Numbered from the stretch's first letter, positions 44,483 through 54,226 are shown. The stretch: DNA of 64,000 nucleotides from an uncultured Victivallaceae bacterium (GCA_944389925.1 CALXOD010000016.1:1-64000), one strand, 5' to 3'. Notes: generated from the sequence alone by a model not told the origin. Numbers and translations: made by a program.

Positions 44483-45058
44483 TCAAATACTGCGGTCGAC
44501 CTGCCAGAACTCCAATTCAACCGGCGTCGAACGACCGAAAATCGACACCATCAACCGCAGCTTGCCACGTTCGTTGTCGATCTCTTGAATCACGCCTTCA
44601 AAATTCTCAAACGCACCGTCTTTGATCCGGACGGTTTCGCCGATTTCATAAGCAATCTTCGGCTTGACTTCCGCTTCACCACGTCCCTGCCGCAATAAGT
44701 CGGCAACTTCCGACTCCGACAGCGGTTCCGGACGGTTGCCCCCACCCAGAAAGCCCAACACGCCCTGCACATTGCGGATAAAATACCAGGCCTTTTCGTT
44801 GATGCGATGGTCCTCATCATACAGATCCATACGCACCAGAAGATAACCGGGAAAAAATTTACGGGTCATCGTCGTCTTTTTGCCCTGACGAACCTCAGAT
44901 ACCCGCTCCGTCGGTATGTACACCTCATAAACCGGCAGCTGGTCCCCAAGTTCCAGCTGACGCAACATGGTTTCCCGCACCTTGTTTTCATGCCCGGAAA
45001 GGGTATGTACTACAAACCACTGTCCCCGGTTGCGATTGTCGTCACTGATTTCAGTCAT
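44483..45058 (-). CDS. nusG: Transcription termination/antitermination factor NusG
   Basis: The 191-aa protein has the NGN domain (GQWFVVHTLSGHENKVRETM, FFPGYLLVRMDL, WYFIRNVQGVLGFLGGGNRP) and a KOW domain (IGETVRIKDGAFENFEGVIQ, RGKLRLMVSIFGRSTPVELE). Spacing between the two is usual. NusG ties RNA polymerase to the leading ribosome and to Rho. It starts three bases after the secE stop. Confidence 0.97.
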   Translation of the reverse strand: MTEISDDNRNRGQWFVVHTLSGHENKVRETMLRQLELGDQLPVYEVYIPTERVSEVRQGKKTTMTRKFFPGYLLVRMDLYDEDHRINEKAWYFIRNVQGVLGFLGGGNRPEPLSESEVADLLRQGRGEAEVKPKIAYEIGETVRIKDGAFENFEGVIQEIDNERGKLRLMVSIFGRSTPVELEFWQVDRSI

Positions 45059-45061
45059 AGT

Positions 45062-45328
45062 TCAGGAAACACCCCATTTCCCAGTGGTAATAAAACGAAT
45101 CACGAGGCGGGACACCTCATCGACCCCCGCTACAAACAACGCGAGTATGACAATGACCACGACCACCAGGATGGTGGATTCAAACAATTCAGCGCGGCTC
45201 GGCCAGGTGCATCGCCCCATTTCTGCCATTGTCTCGGAAATGAAACGCCGTACTTTGCCGGTCATCCGGTCAAAGCCGGCAAACAATCCGGCCCCATTCG
45301 TTCCGCTCTTCCGATGATCACTGTCCAT
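45062..45328 (-). CDS. secE: Preprotein translocase subunit SecE
   Basis: The 88-aa protein (ATG 45328) has a soluble amphipathic part with RRFISETMAEMGRCTWPSRA, the conserved W-P cytosolic motif of SecE, and one membrane helix (ILVVVVIVILALFVAGVDEV). SecE clamps SecY in the translocon. The position between tRNA-Trp and nusG is the classical one. Confidence 0.95.
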   Translation of the reverse strand: MDSDHRKSGTNGAGLFAGFDRMTGKVRRFISETMAEMGRCTWPSRAELFESTILVVVVIVILALFVAGVDEVSRLVIRFITTGKWGVS

Positions 45329-45360
45329 AAACAATCTCTGAATGAATGATTAAAAACTGG

Positions 45361-45434
45361 CAGGAGAGGTGAGGCTCGAACTCACGACCTGCGGTTTTGG
45401 AGACCGCCGCTCTAGCCAACTGAGCTACTCTCCT
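45361..45434 (-). tRNA. tRNA-Trp (anticodon CCA)
   Basis: A cloverleaf of 74 nt: acceptor AGGAGAG/CTCTCCT, D-arm AGCTCAGTTGGCTAGAGC, anticodon arm with loop CTCCAAA, T-arm GTGAGTTCGAGCCTCAC and discriminator G. The 3' CCA is not encoded, unlike in the two upstream tRNAs. It lies between rpmG and secE. Confidence 0.95.
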
Positions 45435-45451
45435 GCAATTCATGTCAAAAC

Positions 45452-45601
45452 TCAGCGGGTTTCCCGATGCACTGTGTGTTTACGCTCAAATTTGCAGTAT
45501 TTCTTCTTTTCGAGGCGTTCGGGCGTATTCCGCTTTTCCTTCATCGTCGTGTAGTTGCGCCGCTTGCACTCCGTACACTCGAGAATCACCAGTTCACGCA
45601 T
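45452..45601 (-). CDS. rpmG: 50S ribosomal protein L33
   Basis: A 49-aa protein too short for most gene finders: it begins [19 protein letters not shown], continues with [16 protein letters not shown] and ends KHTVHRETR. It is in the classical place between tuf and secE. Of the zinc-ribbon cysteines the first pair (CTEC) is intact, but the second pair has only one (YCKFERKH, where YCPxC is usual), so it has three of the four ligands. Confidence 0.93.
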   Translation of the reverse strand: MRELVILECTECKRRNYTTMKEKRNTPERLEKKKYCKFERKHTVHRETR

Positions 45602-45682
45602 TTTCTTTTTTACCTGTCTGTTGGATATGATACTTCCCGATCCATCTCTGCGATGGATCGGGAAGAAGAGTCACGAGATCAA

Positions 45683-46879
45683 TTACTTGATGATTTCGCT
45701 GACCCGTCCGGAAGCCACAGTCCGACCGCCTTCACGAATAGCGAAGCGCAGGGCCTTTTCCATGGCGATCGGGTTGATCAGTTCCACCTGGATCGTCACA
45801 TTATCGCCAGGCATCACCATTTCAACGCCTTCCGGCAGAGTGATGGTGCCGGTGATATCGGTCGTACGGAAGTAGAACTGCGGCCGATAGTTGTTGAAGA
45901 ACGGCGTATGACGACCACCTTCTTCCTTGCTCAGCACGTAGATTTCACCCTTGAAGACCGTGTGCGGAGTCACGCTGCCCGGCTTGGCCAGCACCTGACC
46001 ACGTTCCACATCATCCTTTTTGGTACCGCGGAGCAGGCAGCCGATGTTGTCGCCGGCACGGCCTTCATCCAACAGCTTGCGGAACATTTCCACGCCGGTC
46101 ACCGTCGTCTTGACAGTCGGACGAATCCCGACGATTTCCACTTCTTCGTTCACCTTGATCACACCGCGTTCAACACGACCGGTCACCACGGTACCACGAC
46201 CTTCGATCGAGAACACGTCTTCGATCGGCATCAGGAAGGGCTGATCCACATCCCGCTTCGGTTCCGGAATATAGGCATCAACCGCATCCATGAGTTCCAG
46301 AATGCACTTGGTAGCCGGATCATCCGGATTGCCTTCCGCTTCCATCGCCTTCAGAGCAGACCCCTTGATGATCGGAATGTCGTCGCCCGGGAAATCATAG
46401 CTGCTGAGCAGTTCACGGATTTCCATTTCCACCAGTTCGAGCAGTTCCGGGTCGTCCAGCTGGTCAACCTTGTTCATGAACACAACGATCGCCGGCACAC
46501 CAACCTGACGGGCCAGCAACACGTGTTCACGAGTCTGAGCCATCGGGCCGTCAGTGGCGGCGATCACGAGAATCGCACCGTCCATCTGAGCCGCACCCGT
46601 GATCATGTTCTTCACATAGTCAGCGTGACCGGGGCAGTCGACGTGCGCATAATGGCGCTTTTCCGTCTGATATTCCACGTGGGACGTATTGATGGTGATC
46701 CCGCGTTCCCGTTCTTCGGGAGCATTATCGATTTCGTCATATTTACGAACTTCACCGCCGAACTTCTTGTTCAGCACCATGGTGATCGCTGCCGTCAGAG
46801 TGGTCTTGCCGTGGTCAACGTGGCCGATGGTACCAATGTTGACATGCGGTTTCGTTCTTTCGAATTTTTCCTTAGCCAT
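45683..46879 (-). CDS. tuf: Elongation factor Tu
   Basis: ATG 46879 has AGGAGG seven bases upstream; the frame runs further up through tRNA-Thr but that part is not coding. The 398-aa protein is complete: [21 protein letters not shown]-loop [11 protein letters not shown], switch [43 protein letters not shown] and [14 protein letters not shown], then the two beta-barrels. It brings aminoacyl-tRNA to the ribosome. This is the only tuf in the window. Confidence 0.98.
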   Translation of the reverse strand: MAKEKFERTKPHVNIGTIGHVDHGKTTLTAAITMVLNKKFGGEVRKYDEIDNAPEERERGITINTSHVEYQTEKRHYAHVDCPGHADYVKNMITGAAQMDGAILVIAATDGPMAQTREHVLLARQVGVPAIVVFMNKVDQLDDPELLELVEMEIRELLSSYDFPGDDIPIIKGSALKAMEAEGNPDDPATKCILELMDAVDAYIPEPKRDVDQPFLMPIEDVFSIEGRGTVVTGRVERGVIKVNEEVEIVGIRPTVKTTVTGVEMFRKLLDEGRAGDNIGCLLRGTKKDDVERGQVLAKPGSVTPHTVFKGEIYVLSKEEGGRHTPFFNNYRPQFYFRTTDITGTITLPEGVEMVMPGDNVTIQVELINPIAMEKALRFAIREGGRTVASGRVSEIIK

Positions 46880-46945
46880 TCTTTCCTCCTGAACCGTTAG
46901 AGCTTCTTGCCGAACCCGATACCTTATTCTACCATATATAAAAAC

Positions 46946-47021
46946 TGGAGCCCACATCCGGACTTGAACCGGAGACCTCATCCTTACCAAGGATGTGCTC
47001 TACCAACTGAGCTATGTGGGC
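46946..47021 (-). tRNA. tRNA-Thr (anticodon GGT)
   Basis: A 76-nt cloverleaf including an encoded 3' CCA: acceptor GCCCACA/TGTGGGC, D-arm AGCTCAGTTGGTAGAGC, anticodon stem CATCC with loop TTGGTAA, and T-arm TCCGGTTCAAGTCCGGA. It lies 66 bp upstream of tuf on the same strand, the arrangement known from many bacteria. Confidence 0.95.
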
Positions 47022-47039
47022 ACCGTAACACCATCAACC

Positions 47040-47124
47040 TGGTGCTCGAGGGGGGACTTGAACCCCCAAGGATTGCTCCATATGGACCTCAACCATACGC
47101 GTCTGCCAATTCCGCCACCCGAGC
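47040..47124 (-). tRNA. tRNA-Leu (anticodon GAG)
   Basis: An 85-nt class II tRNA with encoded CCA: acceptor GCTCGGG/CTCGAGC, D-arm with GAATTGGCAGACGC, anticodon loop TTGAGGT, a long variable arm and T-arm GGGGGTTCAAGTCCCCC. It is 18 bp upstream of tRNA-Thr and is the first product of the transcript. Confidence 0.93.
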
Positions 47125-47162
47125 AAAATACATCCGCACTTCATCCATGCGAACAGGCCTTT

Positions 47163-47190
47163 AATATAAACTCTCCCTATCCGTTTGCAA
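47163..47190 (-). promoter_or_regulatory. Promoter of the tRNA-Leu/tRNA-Thr/tuf transcript
   Basis: On the minus strand TTGCAA and TATATT are separated by 16 bases; the start point would fall near 47155, about 30 bases before tRNA-Leu. The remaining ~110 bases up to the preceding gene contain A/T runs but no clear terminator. Confidence 0.6.
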
Positions 47191-47301
47191 GCCCGGGTTT
47201 TCAAAAAAACCTTTTTTTTTCTAAGAAAACCGCATTTGCCGCTCTGGTTCTGGTGATTTCTCAGACCATATTCAGTGCCGTCCGACGTGAATAAGACCTT
47301 A

Positions 47302-48516
47302 CTATAGCACATCCACGAACGGTGTCAAGGTATTCTTGCCTTCTTTCTCAGAATGAATCTTCGAAACAGAATGCTCTACCGCGGGAAACCACTCCCGGAA
47401 AATCGGACGAGCAGAGAAAATCCGCCAACATACCAGACGATCCGAAGTCGCTGTCATCATTCCGGATAAAGGTTCCAAATTAAATCGCATTCGGATCAGA
47501 AAACGGCAGGTTTCGGCATCTGCCCAGAAATCAATTAAACGCCCCTTCCATGGTATCGGAGAAAAATCAATCCTCCGCAACGCTTCCGGCGTCTCCGGCC
47601 ATTCTCCAAATCGACAGTGATACTGCTTCAATGCCGTACAAAACGGCTGAAAAGACTCAGCCGCCAATTCATATTGACGTTTTCGCCATTCCCAGCCGCG
47701 ACCATCTCTCCACCATGGAAAGCAAGCAACCACCAGAACTATGATGGCCAGTGCACCATAGCCAGCAAGATACCCCCGTGCCGCCGGCGGCATTTCCTGT
47801 ACGCGTTCGACAGTAGGCTGCCGATTACCGATTCTCCACACAATCAGTACCATTCCGGCCCCAACCAAAATCAGCACCATTATTGATCCCGCATCCGGAA
47901 AAATTCCTCGCCCATACCATCCTTTCCAGATTCCCGCCACCGCTGCCATAACCGTCCATAAATAAAACCAGAAAGCAAAACGCCACAGCACGTTCCGATG
48001 CCACCGCCCTCCCCCCACCGTCAACACCATAATCCCCCAACTCCCCAACAGCAGTATCGCACCAGCCCAGTTCCATTCGTACGCCCAGGCATACCAGGCA
48101 CACCCCGTCAACGGCAAAGCCCCCATCAGGGCTGCCACCCAGCGGCTGTATCCACCCCCGAAACACTGCTGCAGAAAATCACATAATCCGGCCATCCCCA
48201 CGAAAAGCCAGAATAACGGTTGAAACCATAATGTGCCCGCCGCGGCTGCCACTCCGGTCCATTCCCCAACTCCGGCATTCCCCTGCTGGATCTTCCGGAG
48301 AACCGGTGGCAGAATGGTCGCCGCGGTCACTCCTCCCGCAAGCGTCAGCAAAATTCGCACGAAGAAGGGGACGCGCTCCATCTCCAGCCCCAGCCAGAAA
48401 CAACCGCATCCCAGCAGAAGCAGCCACGCAATTGACAGCCACTCTCTTCGTAGCCTCCAACGAATCAAGGTTCCCATCTCCACTATATTATCTTGTTCTT
48501 GCTGATTTTTCATCAT
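47302..48516 (-). CDS. Polytopic membrane protein of unknown function, about 404 aa
   Basis: The start is uncertain; ATG 48516 is used, with ATG 48546 and ATG 48477 as alternatives and no strong ribosome site at any. About eight hydrophobic segments fill the first 260 residues (for example LSIAWLLLLGCGCFWLGL, GYGALAIIVLVVACFPWW). The C-terminal ~130 residues are soluble. Their beginning, FCTALKQYHCRFGEWPETPE, has the Tyr-x(n)-Gly-x-Trp/Tyr-Pro pattern seen after the helix in GspG-like pseudopilins. I would not assign a family. Confidence 0.6.
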   Translation of the reverse strand: MMKNQQEQDNIVEMGTLIRWRLRREWLSIAWLLLLGCGCFWLGLEMERVPFFVRILLTLAGGVTAATILPPVLRKIQQGNAGVGEWTGVAAAAGTLWFQPLFWLFVGMAGLCDFLQQCFGGGYSRWVAALMGALPLTGCAWYAWAYEWNWAGAILLLGSWGIMVLTVGGGRWHRNVLWRFAFWFYLWTVMAAVAGIWKGWYGRGIFPDAGSIMVLILVGAGMVLIVWRIGNRQPTVERVQEMPPAARGYLAGYGALAIIVLVVACFPWWRDGRGWEWRKRQYELAAESFQPFCTALKQYHCRFGEWPETPEALRRIDFSPIPWKGRLIDFWADAETCRFLIRMRFNLEPLSGMMTATSDRLVCWRIFSARPIFREWFPAVEHSVSKIHSEKEGKNTLTPFVDVL

Positions 48517-48649
48517 AGCACCGAAACTACGGCCGTGCAATATCATTCATGCTCAATTTCTTGAAAAAGCCATTGCAGTTTCACGCCTGACAACGTATAT
48601 TGTCCATTGTCCCCAATGGAAATCCCCGTTTTTTTCAGGAAACAATCTC

Positions 48650-49756
48650 ATGAATCAAAATCCACCATTGACTTTCCGCCCCGGCATCATCGGTACCTTG
48701 CGCACTGCCAACCGCCTGATCCGGTCTGCCACCCATGAGGGCATGGGCAATCCCGATGGAGTTCCCACCTCCGCACTTGCCGCAGCATGGGAAAATCTGG
48801 CCCGGGGAGGAATTGGTTTGATCATCTCCGGCCACGCCTTTGTAGATGCCGCCGGGCGCGCCTCCCGCAACCAGACGGCGATCGACCGGGATGAATTGAT
48901 ACCCTCCTGGCGTATCCCGGTAGAGGCAGTGCACCGGGCCGGCGGCAAGGTGATGCTGCAACTGGCACATGCCGGCCTTTATGCCGCGGTACCGGAACCT
49001 GCCGGTCCCTCTCCATCCGCTCCCGCTCCGGGAAAGCCGCTCTGCCGGGAAATATCCTCCCGACAAATCATCGAACTCATCGCCGCATTTGCCCGGGCGG
49101 CCCGGCGTGCCCGGGAAGCGGGCTTCGACGGAGTGCAATTGCATGCGGCACACGGATACCTCATCAGTCAATTTCTTTCCGGATATTACAACCACCGCAC
49201 GGATGAGTACGGTGGTACTCCGGAAAACCGTTCCCGTTTGCTGGTGGAGATTCTGAAAGCTGTCCGTCGGGAAGTCGGTTCGGACTATCCGGTCACGGTC
49301 AAAATCAACAGTGAAGACTTCATTACCGGCGGCATGAATCAGGCGGAATGTGCCGTCGTGTGCCGCCGTTTACAGGAAACCGGTCTGGATGCGGTGGAGC
49401 TTTCCGGAGGCGTTCAGGCGCCGGAGGCCTGCTTTTCACCCGTTCGCCGCGTTCCACTTTCTACGCCGGAAACTGCTTTTTACCGGGAGGCGGCAGCGGC
49501 TATTCGTAAAAAACTGCATATTCCCGTTATTCTCGTCGGCGGCCTCTCGTCGCTACATCTTTGCGAAGAATTGCTGCACGACCAATGCTGTGATTTCATC
49601 GCCCTCTGCCGCCCCCTCATTCGCGAACCGGCCCTGATACGGCGCTGGCAACAGGGCGATGACGCTCCTTCTCCCTGTATTCGGTGCAACGCCTGCTTTC
49701 GTCCGATTCTCACCGGTCGGGGGCTGTTCTGTCCGATTGCAGCCCGAAACGCTTAA
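48650..49756 (+). CDS. NADH:flavin oxidoreductase, Old Yellow Enzyme family
   Basis: The 368-aa protein is one FMN-binding TIM barrel. Motifs are ANRLIRSATHEGMGNPDG, VMLQLAHAGLYA, FARAARRAREAGFDGVQLHA followed by AHGYLISQFL (His pair binding substrate) and YNHRTDEYGGTPENRSRLL. VILVGGLSS with IALCRPLIREP holds the FMN phosphate. A C-terminal Cys set (CIRCNACF, then FC) matches the Fe-S cluster site of 2,4-dienoyl-CoA reductase relatives, but the second domain of those enzymes is missing. It likely reduces an activated alkene; substrate unknown. AGGAAA lies about 8 bases before the ATG. Confidence 0.88.
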   Translation: MNQNPPLTFRPGIIGTLRTANRLIRSATHEGMGNPDGVPTSALAAAWENLARGGIGLIISGHAFVDAAGRASRNQTAIDRDELIPSWRIPVEAVHRAGGKVMLQLAHAGLYAAVPEPAGPSPSAPAPGKPLCREISSRQIIELIAAFARAARRAREAGFDGVQLHAAHGYLISQFLSGYYNHRTDEYGGTPENRSRLLVEILKAVRREVGSDYPVTVKINSEDFITGGMNQAECAVVCRRLQETGLDAVELSGGVQAPEACFSPVRRVPLSTPETAFYREAAAAIRKKLHIPVILVGGLSSLHLCEELLHDQCCDFIALCRPLIREPALIRRWQQGDDAPSPCIRCNACFRPILTGRGLFCPIAARNA

Positions 49757-49825
49757 ACCGTACCACCGCCCGTTCCCGGGAGGTCTGTCTCCCATCACGT
49801 CCCGGGAGGATTCTCTGCGGTATGC

Positions 49826-52348
49826 TTATCGCTGTACCAACCGCCCGGCCACCACGGTCTGGGCGGTGCCGGAAAGATAGCGTCGCCATACCGGCTTGAC
49901 CTCCTCCAGGGTCATGGTCCGCAATCGTTCGATCTCCTGGCGGGAACGCATTGCCGGCTCACCATAGAATACCGATAACGCGGCATTCTGAAGCTGACCA
50001 CCTACCTCGGCATGCAACCGTTCCATGGAAAAAATCAAACTGTCACGCGATTTCCGGAATTCTTCCTCGGTCACCCCTTCGGCAGCCACACGCCCCGCCT
50101 CCATCCGCAGCAGCTCCAGGGCTCGCGATGCAGATTCGGCGGCAGTTACCGCAAACAAATTCAGCATACCCGGATGCCAACCGCTGAACATCCGCATACC
50201 GGTCGTGTAAGCCAGAGCATTTTCCTCGCGTACCACTTTGAATAAATGGCTGGATAAACCATTCATTGCATCATGGAGCAGCTGCAACATCAAATGGTCC
50301 TCACCGAGACAGTCACTGCCGGGCAACGCCAGACAGACCACCGTCTGTTCCCGGGCCAGCGGAATTTCCCGATATTCCTCCACCTCCGGGAAACAAGGGG
50401 CAGCCGGCAGCCGCATCGGCATGGATGCCACCGGCAGGACGACATCCAGCTCTTCGGCATACGCCATGGCTTCCGCCTCAGAGAGATCCCCCCCCAGCGC
50501 ACAAACCATCTGCGGCCGATACAGCAATTCCCGATAAAAATCGCCTACCTGCCCTCCGGTCAATGCCGCCAGAGATTCCGGTGTGCCGGATTCACCGATT
50601 CCGTACGGATGTTCTCCAAACAGGAGCCGGGCGGCGGCACGGTTCGCCGCATAACTCGGCTGTTCCTGTCGGCTGCGCAATTCCTCCAATGCGTTATTCC
50701 GCTCCCGCATCAGCGCCCGCTCCGGAAACAGCGGTTCCGACAGCATCGCCAGCAGCAGATCCATCAATTTTCGGAAATAGCGGCGCGGCGCATTGAACTG
50801 CATGATCAGGGAATTCCGTCCACCGGAAATGCGCCATTCTGCGCCGCAGCGTTCCAGACGGTCAGCCAGTTGTGCTTCGTTCCAACATCTGCAGCCGGCG
50901 CTCAGCAAATCAGCCAGCAGCCGCGTAATCCCGTTCCGACCGGATTCAAAAATCGCCCCGCCCGGCAGCACCAGCGAAAAATCAATCAACGGCAAATCCC
51001 GATTCTCCAGATACACCGTCCGCATCCCGGAGGGCAGCCGCCCCTCCTCCGGCAACCGGTCCGCATGAGATGCGTTTTTCATCCGTCTCGGCGCCGCTTT
51101 CTGCTCCGGCGTTTGCCGTACCCAAGCAAAACGCTCCGGAGAAAGATAATGGGCCGCTACTCGATTGACCTCTTCCACTTCCAATGCAGCAAGTGAACTT
51201 AGATAGCGCTCCGCCAGCCGCGGTGCCTCGGCTGCGTAAATGCCGGCGGAAACGGTCGCGGCAATGCCGCCATTATTGCGGAGCAACCGTACCTGCATCG
51301 CGTATTGCTGGCGCTTCTCCCGTTCCACTTCCGCCCGGGAAAATCCCTGCTGCCGGATGCCCGTCAATTCCCGGCGCAACTCTTTTTCCAAAGCGCCCAA
51401 TCGCGCGGGAGCAGCGCCGGCAACCACCCCGAACACGCCGCCAAAGGATTGCACATACCCGAAACTTTCCACATCCACCGCCAGCTCCCGCTCCTGCCGC
51501 AGCCGCCGTACCAGACGCGAAGCGTCGCCCATGCCAGTCAAACCGCACAGGACATCCAGCGCCGGAATATCCGGATGTCCGACCTGGGGTAAACGAACCG
51601 CCGCCCCGATTCGAGCCAGAGGATCGGCAAACACCGCATCCACCATCCGTTCCTGTATCTGCTCCGGTTCCCCCGGCAGCACCGGCTCGGCCAATATGCC
51701 ACGGTCCCAGTCCGACAGGCGTATGGCCAACTCATCATACATCTGCTGAAAGTCCACAGCTCCGACAACGAGAAAAAAGATTCGCCCCGGCGCATAGCGT
51801 CTCCGATAATAAGCCGTCATCATGTCCCGGGTTACGGCAGCGATCCGATCCGGATATCCGATAATCGGGCAACGGGCGTTATGACGGAGAAAGACCCCGC
51901 TCCAGAGTCTTTCCAGCAATCGTCTGTCAGGATTGTCCCGCCCCAGCTCGCATTCCCGCAGGATCACCTCCCGCTCCGCGGCAAAACGCGCCTCCGGAAA
52001 TTCCGGATACCGCACCATCATGCTTAACACATCCAGTGCATCCACCGCAAATTGCGCCGGTACCTCGGCATGGTAAACGGTGTGGTCAAATCCGGTATAG
52101 GCATTTATCTCCCCTCCCAGCGCACCGATCCGGTCGGAAACCGCGGTTCCGGGATAATTCCGGCACCCTTGAAAAAGCATATGTTCCAGAAAATGCGACA
52201 GCCCGCATCCCAGATTCTCCTCTTCATGAATACTGCCGGTACGGACATGACACTGCAACTCCACCGCCGGCTGCCCGGGACGCTCTACCACATACAGCTT
52301 CATGCCGTTGTCGAAAACACCGCTGCATACTTCCGGAAAAAAACGCAT
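49826..52348 (-). CDS. M16 family zinc peptidase, fused two-half form (840 aa)
   Basis: The N-terminal half has the inverted zinc motif SHFLEHMLFQG (His52, Glu55, His56), preceded by VRTGSIHEEENLGCGL and followed by the distal Glu region AEREVILRECELG. A second homologous half without the zinc motif starts near residue 430 (RLPSGMRTVYLENRDLPLID) and ends with the substrate-binding region NGLSSHLFKVVREENALAYT. Such two-half proteins resemble pitrilysin-type or processing peptidases that form a chamber. No signal peptide is seen, so it is probably cytosolic. It may degrade peptides; substrate unknown. Confidence 0.9.
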   Translation of the reverse strand: MRFFPEVCSGVFDNGMKLYVVERPGQPAVELQCHVRTGSIHEEENLGCGLSHFLEHMLFQGCRNYPGTAVSDRIGALGGEINAYTGFDHTVYHAEVPAQFAVDALDVLSMMVRYPEFPEARFAAEREVILRECELGRDNPDRRLLERLWSGVFLRHNARCPIIGYPDRIAAVTRDMMTAYYRRRYAPGRIFFLVVGAVDFQQMYDELAIRLSDWDRGILAEPVLPGEPEQIQERMVDAVFADPLARIGAAVRLPQVGHPDIPALDVLCGLTGMGDASRLVRRLRQERELAVDVESFGYVQSFGGVFGVVAGAAPARLGALEKELRRELTGIRQQGFSRAEVEREKRQQYAMQVRLLRNNGGIAATVSAGIYAAEAPRLAERYLSSLAALEVEEVNRVAAHYLSPERFAWVRQTPEQKAAPRRMKNASHADRLPEEGRLPSGMRTVYLENRDLPLIDFSLVLPGGAIFESGRNGITRLLADLLSAGCRCWNEAQLADRLERCGAEWRISGGRNSLIMQFNAPRRYFRKLMDLLLAMLSEPLFPERALMRERNNALEELRSRQEQPSYAANRAAARLLFGEHPYGIGESGTPESLAALTGGQVGDFYRELLYRPQMVCALGGDLSEAEAMAYAEELDVVLPVASMPMRLPAAPCFPEVEEYREIPLAREQTVVCLALPGSDCLGEDHLMLQLLHDAMNGLSSHLFKVVREENALAYTTGMRMFSGWHPGMLNLFAVTAAESASRALELLRMEAGRVAAEGVTEEEFRKSRDSLIFSMERLHAEVGGQLQNAALSVFYGEPAMRSRQEIERLRTMTLEEVKPVWRRYLSGTAQTVVAGRLVQR

Positions 52349-52469
52349 GATCCACCCGTTTCTTCAAATTGAAAAAGCTCCGCCGGAACTGTCGTTCACC
52401 TCATTCCCGGCGAAGCCGTTTTTCAGCCTCATTTCTCACCGCCGCTCCTGTGGCAGTCTGCATACGCCT

Positions 52470-52862
52470 TCAATCGATCTTCGGAACCCTCTCCGGCGGC
52501 GGAGGTTGTTGCTCATCCAACTGAAACCATTCCGTCACCCGCAGAAAATCTTCCGGAGAATCATCGGCCGAAGCGGCCAGCAGTCCGGCGCCGATCAATT
52601 TATACACAATCCTGCCGACATCGGCCGGACCATGAATCCCCCAGTCCGTCAACACGGCGGCAGCCAGCGGGCCATATTCCTTCGTCGCGAACTCCAGCAG
52701 TCCGTGCACCAGTTCAGCTGCGGACAGATGGCGGCGTTCCCCCAGTTGAATCAGCGCACAACCGAGGCCGTCAAACACCAGCAGATAAGCTTCCCGACGA
52801 TACCTGGAATCCTCCTCGACCAGACGCGTGACCGCCTTGTCAAACCCCATTTTTTCATTCAT
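52470..52862 (-). CDS. Minf_1886 family protein
   Basis: ATG 52862 follows GGGGAGG at 10 bases; the frame runs 30 codons further without a better start. The 130-aa protein matches the Minf_1886 family known mainly in Planctomycetes and Verrucomicrobia: FDKAVTRLVEEDSRYRREAY, LSAAELVHGLLEFATKEYGP, AAVLTDWGIHGPADVGRIVY and SADDSPEDFLRVTEWF. Function is unknown; the proteins are small, helical and cytosolic. It is divergent from folD. Confidence 0.82.
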   Translation of the reverse strand: MNEKMGFDKAVTRLVEEDSRYRREAYLLVFDGLGCALIQLGERRHLSAAELVHGLLEFATKEYGPLAAAVLTDWGIHGPADVGRIVYKLIGAGLLAASADDSPEDFLRVTEWFQLDEQQPPPPERVPKID

Positions 52863-53172
52863 GAGCTCCTGACCTCCCCGGAAGGATTCTTTTTCTCTTA
52901 CAATATCCTCCGAATCAAAGCTCGTCAACCCGTTTCCCGGATAAATTCCCACCGCTTCCGGTTTCCGCCGGAAATACTGAAAAACCTGACACAGGCATTG
53001 ATTTTTGCCGATTCGCCATTATGTTAAGTTTCGTCTCTTATAAACATTCATGACGATGCCGGACCGGTACGGATTGCTTTCCGGCCCTCCCTCCCGGAGA
53101 ATGCGCCGATGCTGCCGAAGTCCTCTACGGCCCGCCCCGACATCGCCGGAAAAACGCCAGGAGTGCATTTTT

Positions 53173-54057
53173 ATGTCTGCCACCCTTATCGACGGGAAAG
53201 CCATCGCCGCCGAAGTCAATGCCGCCACCGCGGCGGAAGTCGCCGAACTTACCGCCCGGGGAATCCGCCCCGGACTCGCCGTTGTGCTCGTCGGCGATGA
53301 CCCTGCTTCCAAGGTTTACGTCAACACCAAAGTGAAAAAGTGTGCCGAACTCGGCATTCATTCCGTCCGCCGCGTTCTGAGCGCCGACGCCACCATGGAG
53401 GAAGTTCTCGCCGTTGTCGCCGAACTCAATGCGGACCCTGCCGTCCATGGAATCCTCGTTCAGTCCCCCCCTCCGCCGCAGATCGACGAAGCAGCTATCA
53501 TCGCCGCCATTGATCCGGCCAAGGATGTGGATTGTTTTCATCCCGTCAACGTCGGGAAGCTGCTCATCGGCGAGCCCGACGGCTTCGCGCCCTGCACGCC
53601 CAAAGGCGTGCTGGTGCTCCTTGAACACTGCGGAATTGATCCTGCCGGAAAACACGTCGTCGTCGTCGGCCGTTCCAACATTGTAGGGAAACCCCTGGTC
53701 GCTCTTTTTCTCCAGAAAGCCAGAGGCGCCAACGCCACCGTTACCTGCGTTCATTCCGCCACCGTCAACCTTGCCGAACACACCCGCCGCGCCGACATCC
53801 TCGTCGCCGCCATCGGCAAGCCGGAATTCATCCGCGGCGACATGATCAAACCCGGTGCCGTCGTCATTGACGTCGGCATCAACCGCATTCAGGACGAAAC
53901 CGCCCCGAAAGGGTACCGCCTCGTTGGAGACGTTCATTTCGAAGAGGCTTCCCAGGTCGCCTCCTATCTCACGCCGGTCCCCGGTGGCGTCGGCCCCATG
54001 ACCATTGCCATGCTGATGCGCAATACCCTGCATGCTGCCCGCCAGAGTGCGGTCTGA
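53173..54057 (+). CDS. folD: Methylenetetrahydrofolate dehydrogenase / methenyltetrahydrofolate cyclohydrolase
   Basis: ATG 53173 is chosen with AGGAG about 9 bases upstream; the frame extends 41 codons further but those lack any resemblance. The 294-aa protein has FolD motifs: [20 protein letters not shown] (catalytic Lys and Tyr), [37 protein letters not shown] (NADP site) and [15 protein letters not shown]. It converts 5,10-methylene-THF to 10-formyl-THF. The leader from the divergent gene is long (~310 bases) without a riboswitch that I can identify. Confidence 0.96.
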   Translation: MSATLIDGKAIAAEVNAATAAEVAELTARGIRPGLAVVLVGDDPASKVYVNTKVKKCAELGIHSVRRVLSADATMEEVLAVVAELNADPAVHGILVQSPPPPQIDEAAIIAAIDPAKDVDCFHPVNVGKLLIGEPDGFAPCTPKGVLVLLEHCGIDPAGKHVVVVGRSNIVGKPLVALFLQKARGANATVTCVHSATVNLAEHTRRADILVAAIGKPEFIRGDMIKPGAVVIDVGINRIQDETAPKGYRLVGDVHFEEASQVASYLTPVPGGVGPMTIAMLMRNTLHAARQSAV

Positions 54058-54076
54058 CGACAAATCTCCGGAAAAA

Positions 54077-54130
54077 GCGGGATCGGTGAAAAATTTCCGG
54101 AAGGATATGATCGCCGCTCCCGCATTTTTT
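54077..54130 (+). terminator. Possible terminator after folD
   Basis: GCGGGA and TCCCGC pair over 6 bp across a long 35-base loop with some inner pairing (GATC/GATC), followed by A and six T. The T run is good but the stem is weak. Confidence 0.35.
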
Positions 54131-54226
54131 CAGGGAACGCCCCCCTGTCCCCCTCCTCATTCTGTTTCCAGAACAGAAGCACACCTTGTTCAGCAAGATC
54201 TGGAACCGGTCGATACCGGATCCGTT

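Noticed and set aside
45446-47124. tRNA genes as integration (att) sites of a mobile element
   Set aside because: No integrase, no repeated tRNA 3' end and the conserved tuf-secE context argue against it.
49776-49812. Repeated palindrome TCCCGGGA between the OYE and M16 genes
   Set aside because: Could pair as a stem but has no T run and is short; not enough to call a terminator or operator.
52953-53172. Possible riboswitch in the long folD leader (ZTP or folate type)
   Set aside because: I could not line up the conserved ZTP-riboswitch core or a clear pseudoknot; the GC-rich leader may simply be untranslated.
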